Below, piece by piece: positions 17,585-25,683 of a stretch of 64,000 nucleotides of DNA. The DNA is from Methylobacterium sp. 10 (GTDB lineage: Bacteria; Pseudomonadota; Alphaproteobacteria; Rhizobiales; Beijerinckiaceae). The stretch is from assembly GCF_000519085.1 (NCBI RefSeq), contig NZ_KI912577.1, forward strand, positions 7,501 through 71,500. The letters run 5' to 3'. Position 1 is the first letter of the stretch. Every line of letters starts with the position of its first letter. Below the pieces are notes generated by a model, which had not been told where the DNA came from, searched no databases, and saw only the letters and a program-made list of their open reading frames with translations. The position numbers and the translations under genes are program-made.

Positions 17585-17761
17585 AGCCGACAGCACGCTG
17601 TCAGCGGGTATAGATCCATGATAGGGCCAATGGCCCTCCGTTACAAGAGGCACCTAGCGGCACATTTCTCCAAAACGAGTGGTTAGGTGGCACCTGCCGG
17701 CAGCCGCTTTCTATCCTTCTCGGACGTCGAGAGGTAGATACGAAATATCAGATCTCTACCA

Positions 17762-18838
17762 CTAGGGTCGCGGCGCGCGGCGCTGCTCGATCCCTTGGAT
17801 GACATCCTCAATGATCGCAACCGTGCGTCCGATGGCGTCAGCCTGGACCAATCTGCCGATCACCGACGGATCGAGGGCGAGGCCCGCGCGGACCAGGGCC
17901 GGCCAGTCCGACGCATCCGGCCATGCCGGGCGGAAGATCGCCGCGCCCAGCGCCGCCAGGGCGTCCGCCTTCGCCGTCTGCTCGTCGAAGGCGCGGGGTT
18001 CCGGCAGGCAGAGGAAGCGCTTGGCCCGTGTCGCCACCGCCGCGACGACGCCGTCGCCGCCGCCGCCGACCACGAGGGCGGCGCGGTCGAGAAACGGGCC
18101 GGTCTCGGCGACCCAGCCGTGGAGATGCAGGTTCGGCGGGGCGTCGGTCGTGAGAGGCTCCACCGGACCGAGCACGTGCCAGTGCCGGTCGGGGACGGCG
18201 CGGGCCGCGGCCGCGAGGTCGGAGGCCGAGCCGCCGGTCCCACCCCGCCCATAGATCACCGCGATGGAGCCGTCATCGGGCGCGCTTGCCTTGGGGGCAT
18301 CCGCCAGGAAGCCGGCATAGAGGGTCTTCGCCCTCACCCAATCGGGCGTTCCGGCCGTCTCGATCTCGGGCGGGTTGAAGGCGAGGAGGCGCTCGGCTGA
18401 GCGGAAGCCTTCGAGATGTGGAATATCGGTCCGGTGACCGGCGAGGCGCACCACCAGGGTCGGCACCGACAGGAGCCGCGCGAGGAGCGCCACCTCCACC
18501 GATACGTCGACGATCAGCAGGGCCGGATCGTTCTCGACCATCCAGGCGGCGAGCATCCCCATCCTGGCGCGGATACGATCGATGCCGACGGGGACGTAGT
18601 GAAAGCAATCCGGCCGGATCGCCTCGCCGTCCTGGCCGTCGAAGCCGGTGAGCCGGTCGTCGGGCAGGTCGAGGATCGCGCCGTTGGCGGTCGAGGTGTC
18701 GATGTCGGCCAGGGTGCCGATGAGGGTCACGGGCCGGTCCAGGCGAGCGGCGATGAGGTTCGCGCGCTGCCAGTGACCGGCGCCCTGGTGATGGACGTAG
18801 TAGCCGACGGGGCGCCGGTGCGCCGCCGCCTCGCTCAC
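17762..18838 (-). CDS. Glycosyltransferase, MurG/family 28-like
   Basis: A 358-aa GT-B fold glycosyltransferase. The N-terminus VGYYVHHQGAGHWQRA matches proteins of the GT28/MurG-like group, with a basic/His-rich acceptor side. The C-terminal nucleotide-sugar half contains IYGRGGTGGSASDLA and the donor-site region VVGGGGDGVVAAVATRAKRFLCLPEPRAFDEQ (quoted in pieces; about residues 270-305). The start is GTG at 18838, overlapping the stop of the preceding gene (GTGA). Last gene of a three-gene minus-strand glycosyltransferase operon. Confidence 0.78.
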   Translation of the reverse strand: MSEAAAHRRPVGYYVHHQGAGHWQRANLIAARLDRPVTLIGTLADIDTSTANGAILDLPDDRLTGFDGQDGEAIRPDCFHYVPVGIDRIRARMGMLAAWMVENDPALLIVDVSVEVALLARLLSVPTLVVRLAGHRTDIPHLEGFRSAERLLAFNPPEIETAGTPDWVRAKTLYAGFLADAPKASAPDDGSIAVIYGRGGTGGSASDLAAAARAVPDRHWHVLGPVEPLTTDAPPNLHLHGWVAETGPFLDRAALVVGGGGDGVVAAVATRAKRFLCLPEPRAFDEQTAKADALAALGAAIFRPAWPDASDWPALVRAGLALDPSVIGRLVQADAIGRTVAIIEDVIQGIEQRRAPRP

Positions 18839-19950
18839 GCGACGCGCGCCCTGGGCCGGTCGATCAACCGGGCGAGCAGCGCATCGAGCCCCGCGATGGC
18901 CTCGTCGAGGGGAACATGCGCCGGCTCGGGCCCGATCTCGCCGGCTCGTTCTCCCACACGCTCGGCGAAGGCGATGGCATTGACGCACGTTGCCGGATCG
19001 ATGGCGGCGATGTCCTCCGCAGAGACGCCCAGCGCCCGCAACCCGGCTTCCGGACCGCCCTGGGCGCTCCAGGCGAGGCGGAACGCGCGCTGGCGCTCGA
19101 TCACCGCGATCCAATGGCTCGCCGGCGGCAGGAGGTAATCCTCCTCGCCCGCGACGACCCGTGCGCGCCGGGCCATCTCGGTGGCCATCCCGCCGGTGAC
19201 CCGGCCGGTGCCGCGATCGGACACCGAGATCGAGACATGGGGGCAATGGCGCACGCGACCGCCCGCCAGGCGCACCTTGGCAACGAGGGCGTTGTCCTCG
19301 CCGCAGGGAATCGCGGGCAATCCTCCGACCTCGCGATAGAGCGCGGCGCGGAGCGCGAGGCTCGCCGCCACGTGGTCGCCGTGGCGGGGCGCCGGATCGT
19401 GGGCGGGGGGATCGATGGCCTCTTCCAGGGCCCGCACCGCGACCCAGTACTGTTCGATCCGGCGATGGAGCGCGTGGATCTCCGGGTCCCGGTTCTCGCT
19501 CTCCTGCGTCTCGATCACGAGGCGGCCGCCCACGAGTTCGGAATGCTCCAGGGCCGACAGATTGGCGCGGGCCCAGCCGGGGGCGGCGACGGCGTCGGCA
19601 TCGGTGCTGAGAAGGACGGCATCCTCGACGCCGTCGGCGGCCAGCCAGTCGGCCCCGGCATCGAGCGCCATCCGGCGCGCGGTGCCCACATGGGCGACCT
19701 CCCGCGGCACCGAGGCCTCGATCACCCGGAGATCGAGATGGCGGGTCTCGCCGTTGCGCTCCATCTCGCGGATCAGCGATACCGTCTCGTCGGTGCAATT
19801 ATTGGCGAGGATCACGACCCGCAGCAGCGCGCCGTCTCCCGAGCCGATCTGCCGGTCGAGGGAGCGCACGAGGCGCGGCAGCACCTCGGCCTCGTTGCGG
19901 GCGGGAACGCAGACGACGGCCCGGCCGAGGGAGAGCGGGCCGCTACGCAT
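18835..19950 (-). CDS. Glycosyltransferase family 2
   Basis: A 371-aa protein with a GT-A domain: VVCVPARNEAEVLPRLVRSL near the N-terminus, LLSTDADAVAAPGW near residue 100 with a DxD-type DAD, and GEDNALVAKVRLAGG near residue 210. The C-terminal ~100 residues are helical and of unknown function. MRSGPLSLG at 19950 was chosen, overlapping the upstream glycosyltransferase by 8 bp. The frame stays open further 5' (to 20028), so the start is uncertain. Middle gene of the operon. Confidence 0.78.
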   Translation of the reverse strand: MRSGPLSLGRAVVCVPARNEAEVLPRLVRSLDRQIGSGDGALLRVVILANNCTDETVSLIREMERNGETRHLDLRVIEASVPREVAHVGTARRMALDAGADWLAADGVEDAVLLSTDADAVAAPGWARANLSALEHSELVGGRLVIETQESENRDPEIHALHRRIEQYWVAVRALEEAIDPPAHDPAPRHGDHVAASLALRAALYREVGGLPAIPCGEDNALVAKVRLAGGRVRHCPHVSISVSDRGTGRVTGGMATEMARRARVVAGEEDYLLPPASHWIAVIERQRAFRLAWSAQGGPEAGLRALGVSAEDIAAIDPATCVNAIAFAERVGERAGEIGPEPAHVPLDEAIAGLDALLARLIDRPRARVA

Positions 19951-21052
19951 TGTCGAGCAGGGGTGCGCGAGCGCCGGCCGGGACCGGACGGACGGAGACG
20001 GGAGTCGACCAGCGGCGGATTTCGGCACGGTACATCGCCTCGTAGCGGTCGGTCATCGTATCGGCGTCGAACAGGTGCTCGGCCCGGCGGCGGCAATCGT
20101 GCCGCTCGAGGCGGATCGCGCGGGACAGCGCACGTCCGAGATCCACCGGATCGTCGGCCTGGGCGAGAACGCCCGACGTCTCGTCGAGAATGTCGGGAAT
20201 GGCGCCGCGCGCGAAGGCGGCCACCGGCGTGCCGCAGGCCAGGAACTCGGCGAGCACGAGGCCGAAGGGCTCCTCCCAGCGCGGCGTGCACAGGGCCACA
20301 TGCGCCTCGCCGACGCGACGGGCGAGTTCGGCATGGCCGAGATGGCCGAGATAGGTGACGTCGGGACCGAGGCGGGGGGCGATCTCCGCGTCCCAATAGG
20401 CGCGGTTGCTCTGCGGGCCGGCGAATTTCAGGGGGATGCCCGCGACGCGGGCGGCGTCGATGGCGAGATGCGGGCCCTTCTCGGGGACGATGCGCCCCAT
20501 CCAGATCGCATGGGGCTCGCCCTTGGGCTCCGAGGAATAGGCGAAGGCGTCGAGATCGATGCCGTTGCCGATCACCAGCGGATCGTCGAGGAAGGGCAGC
20601 CATTCGCGGGCGAGGGATTCGGACACGGCGGCGAAGGTCATGTCGTTCGCGCGCGCCTTGACGCCGCGCACGAACGGCTCGAACGGCGGCGTATGGAGCG
20701 CCGTCACCATCGGCGCGCCGAGGTCGCGGGCGCGCAGCAACGGCAAGTAATGCAGGCTGTTGTTGTGGATGATGTCGAAGTCGCCGCGCGCCACATCGGC
20801 CACCATCGTCTCGTAGGCGGCGAGTTCGGCGCGGTCGATCCGCAGGCCGGACTCGTCGTCGACGGCACTGCCCGTGGGCGGACAGACCGCCTTGAGGCAA
20901 CCACGCGCGTCGGACCCTTCGGACGCGTAGAGCGTCACGCTGTGGCCGCGGGCACGCAGGGTGCTCGCGAGCAGATGCGTGTGCATCTCGAGCCCCCCGG
21001 AGAAGGGCTGGGCGATGGGGTATTTCAGGTGAGCGAGGAGGGCGATCTTCAC
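19943..21052 (-). CDS. Glycosyltransferase family 4
   Basis: A 369-aa GT-B transferase. The N-terminal domain starts VKIALLAHLKYPI and has FSGGLEMHTHLLASTL. The C-terminal Glycos_transf_1 domain contains GRIVPEKGPHLAIDAA (about 190) and the retaining-GT motif EEPFGLVLAEFLACGTPVAAF near residue 280. First gene of the minus-strand operon of three glycosyltransferases. I use GTG at 21052; a GTG 60 bp upstream is an alternative. With the PIG-L and GT2 pair at 15-16.6 kb it probably builds or modifies a small glycan or glycolipid; the product is unknown. Confidence 0.8.
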   Translation of the reverse strand: MKIALLAHLKYPIAQPFSGGLEMHTHLLASTLRARGHSVTLYASEGSDARGCLKAVCPPTGSAVDDESGLRIDRAELAAYETMVADVARGDFDIIHNNSLHYLPLLRARDLGAPMVTALHTPPFEPFVRGVKARANDMTFAAVSESLAREWLPFLDDPLVIGNGIDLDAFAYSSEPKGEPHAIWMGRIVPEKGPHLAIDAARVAGIPLKFAGPQSNRAYWDAEIAPRLGPDVTYLGHLGHAELARRVGEAHVALCTPRWEEPFGLVLAEFLACGTPVAAFARGAIPDILDETSGVLAQADDPVDLGRALSRAIRLERHDCRRRAEHLFDADTMTDRYEAMYRAEIRRWSTPVSVRPVPAGARAPLLDNA

Positions 21053-21261
21053 GGGGCTGCAGACATCACTTCTCGAGTGTCCTACGCCGCGAGTGACGCG
21101 GCCGACGGACACTGGAGTGCCCCCACGGTCTCGTTCGACGCGACAGTGAGGCCGACGCAGACCTCTACTGTGTCCATTTAGGGCACCACAGGTGAACGCC
21201 GACCGAACGACCTCACCGATATCGCGATTGTCCGAACCCGTACCGTTCAGGCAGACGAGCC

Positions 21262-21648
21262 TCAGCGCGTGAGCCGCCGGTGCTCCTGCGTCCGGCCGTC
21301 ATAGCCCCAGGCATCGGCCGCGATCTCCTGGACCACCACGTAGGTGGCGAGCGGCAACGCGTCCCCGAGCACCCGATGCAGCAGGGCATTGGCCTCGGCG
21401 ATGAAGCGGGCCTTCTCCTCCGCATCGTTGGTACCGGCCGTAATCGCCGCCTGGACATGCGCCGCGACTTCGACCGGCCGCCCTCCCACCTGCCAACCGG
21501 ACGCGGGCACCTCCTCGATGAGGACGGAAGTGAGGTCTCGGTTCTTGCCGAGAATGTCGGCCATCAGCGTCGTCACTCCGCTCTGCAGGTGACCGACCTG
21601 ATCCGCCCCGATGCCAGGACCTGCGATTCTCACATTCACGAACGGCAT
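21262..21648 (-). CDS. Tautomerase-family protein (double-length)
   Basis: A 128-aa member of the tautomerase/MIF superfamily. After removal of Met the N-terminal residue is Pro (MPFVNVRIAGPG), the catalytic base of 4-oxalocrotonate tautomerases. VTTLMADILGKNRDLTSVLIEEV matches the first beta-alpha-beta unit (quoted in part). It is about twice the length of 4-OT (62-76 aa), so it may be a fused pair in which only the first half keeps Pro1. Divergent from a LysR gene with a 114-bp shared promoter region. Substrate unknown. Confidence 0.78.
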   Translation of the reverse strand: MPFVNVRIAGPGIGADQVGHLQSGVTTLMADILGKNRDLTSVLIEEVPASGWQVGGRPVEVAAHVQAAITAGTNDAEEKARFIAEANALLHRVLGDALPLATYVVVQEIAADAWGYDGRTQEHRRLTR

Positions 21649-21716
21649 GGCGCTCTTCTCCTCGACGCACCGCGGACGCTCCGCGATTGACGAGAAGAGT
21701 GTGCCCCGACAGGATG

Positions 21717-21761
21717 GTTTGGAAAATCTCGTAATTCTGAATCGATCGTTTGGAAAAACTC
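21717..21761. promoter_or_regulatory. Direct repeat in the tautomerase/lysR intergenic region
   Basis: GTTTGGAAAATCTC (21717-21730) and GTTTGGAAAAACTC (21748-21761) lie 31 bp apart, three helical turns. The second copy ends 1 bp before the LysR start codon. These are candidate binding sites for the LysR protein, with the second able to repress its own gene. A 31-bp phasing is what cooperative binding on one DNA face would need. Confidence 0.45.
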
Positions 21762-21762
21762 A

Positions 21763-22674
21763 ATGCCGCAGCCGGTCAACCTCGACATGGACGTGTTGCG
21801 GTCCTTCGTAGCCGGGATCGAACTCGGCAGCTTCGCCAAGGCGGCGTCACGGCTCGGCCGCTCGCCGTCCGCGATCAGTCTGCAATTGCGCAAGCTCGAG
21901 GATCAGGTCGGACAGATTCTGGTGCAGAAACAGGGACGCGGTCTCGTTCTCACCGAAGCGGGAGAGATGATGCTCGGCTATGCGCGCAGGCTGCTCGAAC
22001 TGAACGATGCCGCCCTCGGCGCGCTCGGTTCACCGGCCTTGTCCGGCCGGGTCCGAATCGGCCTGCCGCAGGATTTCGCCGAGACCTGGCTTCCGGAGAC
22101 CCTCGGACGCTTCGCGCGCCTGCATCCCGGCGTCAGGATCGATGCGCATGTGGATCGGAATGCGACCCTGCGCGCGCGCCTGGACGAGGGCGACCTCGAC
22201 CTCGCGCTTCTCTGGGACGAGGAAGGAGGTGAGCGGGGCGGCGCCGTCATCGGAACCTTGCCGATGGCCTGGATCGGACCGCGTCGCGGCGTGACGCCGG
22301 GCGCCGACCGCCCCGTTCCCCTGGTCCTGTTCGGTTCGCCCTGCATCTTCCGGCACGCCGCCCTGAGCGCCCTCGACGCGGCGGCGATCCCCTGGCGGAT
22401 CTCGTTCAGCAGTCAGGGGCTCGCGGGCCTCTGGGCCGCCGTCTCGGCCGGACTCGGCCTGACCGTCCGCACGGCCCATGGCCTGCCCGCCTCTCTCATG
22501 GCGCTCGACCCGGCGGATTCGGGTCTGCCCCGCCTGCCGTCGCTGTCACTGCGCCTGCTCAAGGATGCAGCGGAGTCCGATCCGGCCGTCGAGCGTCTCG
22601 CCTCGCTCCTGACGGAGGTGATGAGCCTCGCCCTCGACGGAATGGATCATCTGCAGAAGGCATCCCCGCATTGA
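21763..22674 (+). CDS. LysR-family transcriptional regulator
   Basis: A 303-aa LysR protein. The HTH is at residues 7-65 (KAASRLGRSPSAISLQLRKLE) and the substrate-binding domain about 92-295. Start ATG at 21763. Divergent from the tautomerase gene, its most likely target. Co-inducer unknown. Confidence 0.85.
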   Translation: MPQPVNLDMDVLRSFVAGIELGSFAKAASRLGRSPSAISLQLRKLEDQVGQILVQKQGRGLVLTEAGEMMLGYARRLLELNDAALGALGSPALSGRVRIGLPQDFAETWLPETLGRFARLHPGVRIDAHVDRNATLRARLDEGDLDLALLWDEEGGERGGAVIGTLPMAWIGPRRGVTPGADRPVPLVLFGSPCIFRHAALSALDAAAIPWRISFSSQGLAGLWAAVSAGLGLTVRTAHGLPASLMALDPADSGLPRLPSLSLRLLKDAAESDPAVERLASLLTEVMSLALDGMDHLQKASPH

Positions 22675-22829
22675 CAATCCGAGCTTTAGATCGTCGCCGC
22701 CGATGATCTTGTGCAACGCAAAATGAGAAGCGCAAACAACGGTGCGCCATACCAGCTCGTCGGTAAGCTTGCCCTTAGCGGCCCTTGCAATTTTGTCTTT
22801 CCATAAGCGGGACAATTCAGAAAGATGCG

Positions 22830-22855
22830 GGAACGAATGAAGCCCCGCTCCCGTT
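22830..22855 (+). promoter_or_regulatory. Sigma-EcfG general stress promoter
   Basis: GGAAC, exactly 17 bp, CGTT: a perfect match to the alphaproteobacterial EcfG consensus. It lies 32 bp upstream of the start of the small exported protein, the right distance for a short leader. Confidence 0.75.
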
Positions 22856-22886
22856 GTGAGGGCATAACTACTTCCTGGAGGAATTG

Positions 22887-23186
22887 ATGCGACAGATTTC
22901 CAAGCTCGTCGGCGCCGGCGCGATCGTGATGCTCAGCTCGGCGATGGCCATCGCTGCTCCCTGTGCCACCGGCTCCACGGCAGACGGGAAGGCGGCGATG
23001 AACGACAAGAGTTCGAAGGTCGACCCCGGCGCGACCGGTAACGTGAGCCCTGGCGCGAAAGCCGAGTCGCCCGGCACCGTCGGCGCCATGAACAATGTCG
23101 GCGCCAACACGGCGACCTCGGCATCGGACGTCGCCAAGCAGCAGGACGGCAAGCCCACCGCCGCGGATGCCGCCAAGGGCTGCTGA
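22887..23186 (+). CDS. Small exported protein with a C-terminal Cys
   Basis: A 99-aa protein with an N-terminal signal (MRQISKLVGAGAIVMLSSAMAIAA, quoted as about residues 1-24). The mature part is Ala/Gly/Ser/Lys-rich and low in hydrophobics, probably disordered, with one Cys near the new N-terminus (APCATG) and one as the final residue (AAKGC). Start ATG at 22887 has a strong GGAGGA site upstream; the frame's TTG one codon earlier is not needed. The EcfG promoter implies induction by the PhyR-EcfG general stress response. No characterised family recognised. Confidence 0.72.
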   Translation: MRQISKLVGAGAIVMLSSAMAIAAPCATGSTADGKAAMNDKSSKVDPGATGNVSPGAKAESPGTVGAMNNVGANTATSASDVAKQQDGKPTAADAAKGC

Positions 23187-23324
23187 ACCACGCATTCCGA
23201 CAGTTTCAAGGACGCCCGCCCGGTTCCACCGCGGCGGGCGTTCCGCGTTTCGGAGGACGAGAGATTCGTCGAACGCGTCGATCCTGACGCGGCGCAACAG
23301 GTGACGACCAAGACCTTATCTTAA

Positions 23325-23338
23325 GTATGTAAACATAC
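23325..23338. promoter_or_regulatory. AT-rich palindrome upstream of the LOV kinase
   Basis: GTATGT-AA-ACATAC is a 6-bp inverted repeat with a 2-bp centre in an AT-rich island (23321-23350) within otherwise GC-rich DNA, about 140 bp before the LOV kinase frame. It may be an operator or part of a promoter. Confidence 0.3.
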
Positions 23339-23474
23339 ATTAATTGAGGCAAAATAACGGTCCGGCAAATCATCTCGGTCGCAAAGACCGATAAGGCGGG
23401 ATGAAGCCTTGCTTGGGCTTGACGCGCGCGTACAACGAATGACGTCCGAATCGCTGCTTGGCGAACGGATCTGA

Positions 23475-25019
23475 TTGTATGTCGAGGCGACGCGTGAGGC
23501 ATTCGATCATCCCGGGCGACGTCCGGTGATCCACGTTTCCGAACAGGAGCGGATCGCCTCGGAGATCGCGCGAACCGTCGACGGGCCCGATCCCTTCGCC
23601 GCGGCCTTGCGCGCGACGCGGATGCCGATGGTCATCGCCGACCCCAACCTTCCGGACACTCCGATCGTGTTCGTCAATGCCGCGTTCGAGCGGGCCACCG
23701 GCTATTCGCGTGAGGAAATTCTCGGCCGGAACTGCCGGTTCCTCCAGGGTCCGCAGACCGATCCGGCGGATGTCGTCCGCATTCGCGAGGCCATCGCCAA
23801 AGCCGTCCCCATCGAGATCGACCTTCTCAACCACCGCAAGAACGGCGACGTCTTCTGGAACCGGCTTCTGATCGCGCCGGTCTTCGATTCCAACCGCAAG
23901 GTCGCCTACTTCTTCGCCTCGCAGCTCGACGTGACCCTGGAGAAGGATCGCATGGTCCGGCTGCAGAACGACCGCGATGCCCTGGAGACCGAGGTCGAGC
24001 GCCGCAGCCTGGCACTGCGCCGCAGCGAGACCAGCCTGCGTTTCGCCCTCGCCGCCGGCCGGCTCGGCTCCTGGACCCTCGATCTCGTCGACATGACGCT
24101 GGAGACCTCGGACCATTTCCGGATGAATTTCGGGCGGGATCCCGATGAGCCGCTCAGCTACGGCGAGTTGCTCGCCATGATCCATTCCGGCGACCGCGAG
24201 CGGATGCAGGCACAGGTGCGCCGCTGCATCGAGCAGAACGTCGATTACGATATCGAGTATCGGGTGATTGCGCCGTCCGGCGACCTGCGCTGGGTCCATA
24301 TCCGCGGCCAGACCTTCTACCGCGCCGATGGAACGCCCGTCAGCATGGCCGGCATCTCCCTCGACATCACCGAGCGCAAACACGCCGAGGAGTATCGCAC
24401 CCTGCTCGCGGGCGAGTTGACCCATCGGGTCAAGAACACCCTGACGCTCGTCCAGTCGATCATCCGGCAAACCCTGCGCGCCGCGCCCTCCCTCGAAGAG
24501 GCCGGCCAATCCCTCGAAGCGCGGGTGGTGTCCCTGGCCGCGGCGAACGACGTCCTTACCGAGGAAGCCTGGGACAGCGCCTCCATCGCCGATATCGCCG
24601 ACCGCGCCCTGGCCCCGTTCCAGGGCAAGAAACGGGAGCGCGTCGATCTCGACGGCGGCGAGATCAGGCTGCCGCCGCGCGGTGCCCTGGCCTTGGCCAT
24701 GGCCCTGCACGAACTCGCCACCAACGCGGTGAAATACGGCGCGCTGTCGAACGATACCGGGCGGGTCCGGCTGTCCTGGAGCCTCGTCGACGGCACTGCG
24801 CCGCGCCGCTTCCGCGTCACCTGGCAGGAATCGGGCGGGCCGCCGGTGGCGGTGCCGACACGGACGGGATTCGGCTCGCGGCTGATCGAGCGTGCCTTCG
24901 CCCAGGAAATCGATGGCACGGCGAAGATTTCGTACCGGCCGGAGGGGATCCTGTTCGTCGCCGAGGGGATTCTGCCGGGGCGTCTCCAGGACGAGGGCGA
25001 GCGTCCGGGCGCGGCTTGA
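23475..25019 (+). CDS. LOV-PAS HWE-type sensor histidine kinase
   Basis: A 514-aa soluble blue-light sensor kinase. The LOV domain covers about residues 43-150 and carries the flavin-adduct motif GRNCRFLQG, with the photoactive Cys at 87. A short coiled coil follows, then a second PAS/PAC domain (about 190-305, ending ISLDITERKHAE). The kinase core is HWE type: LTHRVKNTLTLVQS phosphoacceptor, HELATNAVKYGALS N-box, and WQE in the ATPase. LOV-HWE kinases in Brucella, Caulobacter and Erythrobacter feed the general stress pathway. No response regulator is adjacent. The open frame begins with TTG at 23475; GTG at 23526 is possible and neither has a good ribosome site. Confidence 0.87.
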   Translation: MYVEATREAFDHPGRRPVIHVSEQERIASEIARTVDGPDPFAAALRATRMPMVIADPNLPDTPIVFVNAAFERATGYSREEILGRNCRFLQGPQTDPADVVRIREAIAKAVPIEIDLLNHRKNGDVFWNRLLIAPVFDSNRKVAYFFASQLDVTLEKDRMVRLQNDRDALETEVERRSLALRRSETSLRFALAAGRLGSWTLDLVDMTLETSDHFRMNFGRDPDEPLSYGELLAMIHSGDRERMQAQVRRCIEQNVDYDIEYRVIAPSGDLRWVHIRGQTFYRADGTPVSMAGISLDITERKHAEEYRTLLAGELTHRVKNTLTLVQSIIRQTLRAAPSLEEAGQSLEARVVSLAAANDVLTEEAWDSASIADIADRALAPFQGKKRERVDLDGGEIRLPPRGALALAMALHELATNAVKYGALSNDTGRVRLSWSLVDGTAPRRFRVTWQESGGPPVAVPTRTGFGSRLIERAFAQEIDGTAKISYRPEGILFVAEGILPGRLQDEGERPGAA

Positions 25020-25077
25020 CCCGCTCGGGCCGAAGCTCGAAGGAGAGCACTAGATAGGTTCGCGGACGGAGACGGGC

Positions 25078-25683
25078 ATGGCGACACGCGGTTTCACGGG
25101 ACGACGGCCGCCGGAAGCGACGCGCGAACGGCTTCCTCCGGGCCAGTATCTCGAACAGGACTTCCCCGTCCTTCAGATCGGCCCGAACCCGCGCATCGAC
25201 ATGGAGAGCTGGAGCTTCACCCTGCGCGAAGGCTCGCGGCCCCTGAAGAGCTGGAACTGGGAGGAATTCTCCGCCCTCCCCCGCACCGCATGGCGCGGCG
25301 ACATCCATTGCGTGACGAAATGGTCGAAGTTCGACACGGGCTGGGAAGGGGTCAGCATCGACGACATCCTCGCTGCCGCCGGGATCTCGGCCCCCACCGA
25401 GTTCCTGCTCGCGGAAGGCTATGACGACTACACCACCAACGTGCCCGTGGCCGATCTCGCCGGCCCCAAGGCGATGGTGGCAACACATTACGAGGGCAAG
25501 CCGATCGAGCCCGATCATGGCGGCCCGGCCCGGCTCCTCGTGCCGCACCTGTACTTCTGGAAGAGCGCCAAATGGGTGAAGGGCCTGCGCTTCACCAGGA
25601 AGGACGAGGGCGGGTTCTGGGAGCTGCGCGGCTACCACATGTACGGCGACCCCTGGCGCGAGCAGCGCTTCACCGGTGATTGA
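25078..25683 (+). CDS. Sulfite oxidase-like molybdopterin oxidoreductase
   Basis: A 201-aa protein with the sulfite-oxidase-type molybdopterin fold. The Mo-ligating Cys is in IHCVTKWSKFD near residue 81; KGLRFTRKDEGGFWELRGYHMYGDPW near the C-terminus (quoted in part) is a family signature. It lacks the heme and dimerisation domains of sulfite oxidase and has no signal peptide, so it is a short cytoplasmic form. It overlaps the following ferredoxin reductase gene by 8 bp, so the two probably form an electron-transfer pair. Substrate unknown. Confidence 0.82.
   Translation: MATRGFTGRRPPEATRERLPPGQYLEQDFPVLQIGPNPRIDMESWSFTLREGSRPLKSWNWEEFSALPRTAWRGDIHCVTKWSKFDTGWEGVSIDDILAAAGISAPTEFLLAEGYDDYTTNVPVADLAGPKAMVATHYEGKPIEPDHGGPARLLVPHLYFWKSAKWVKGLRFTRKDEGGFWELRGYHMYGDPWREQRFTGD

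Noticed and set aside
17585..17761. Possible tRNA or attachment site near the NYN gene
   Set aside because: Hairpins are present but no cloverleaf, T-loop or target-site duplication could be found.
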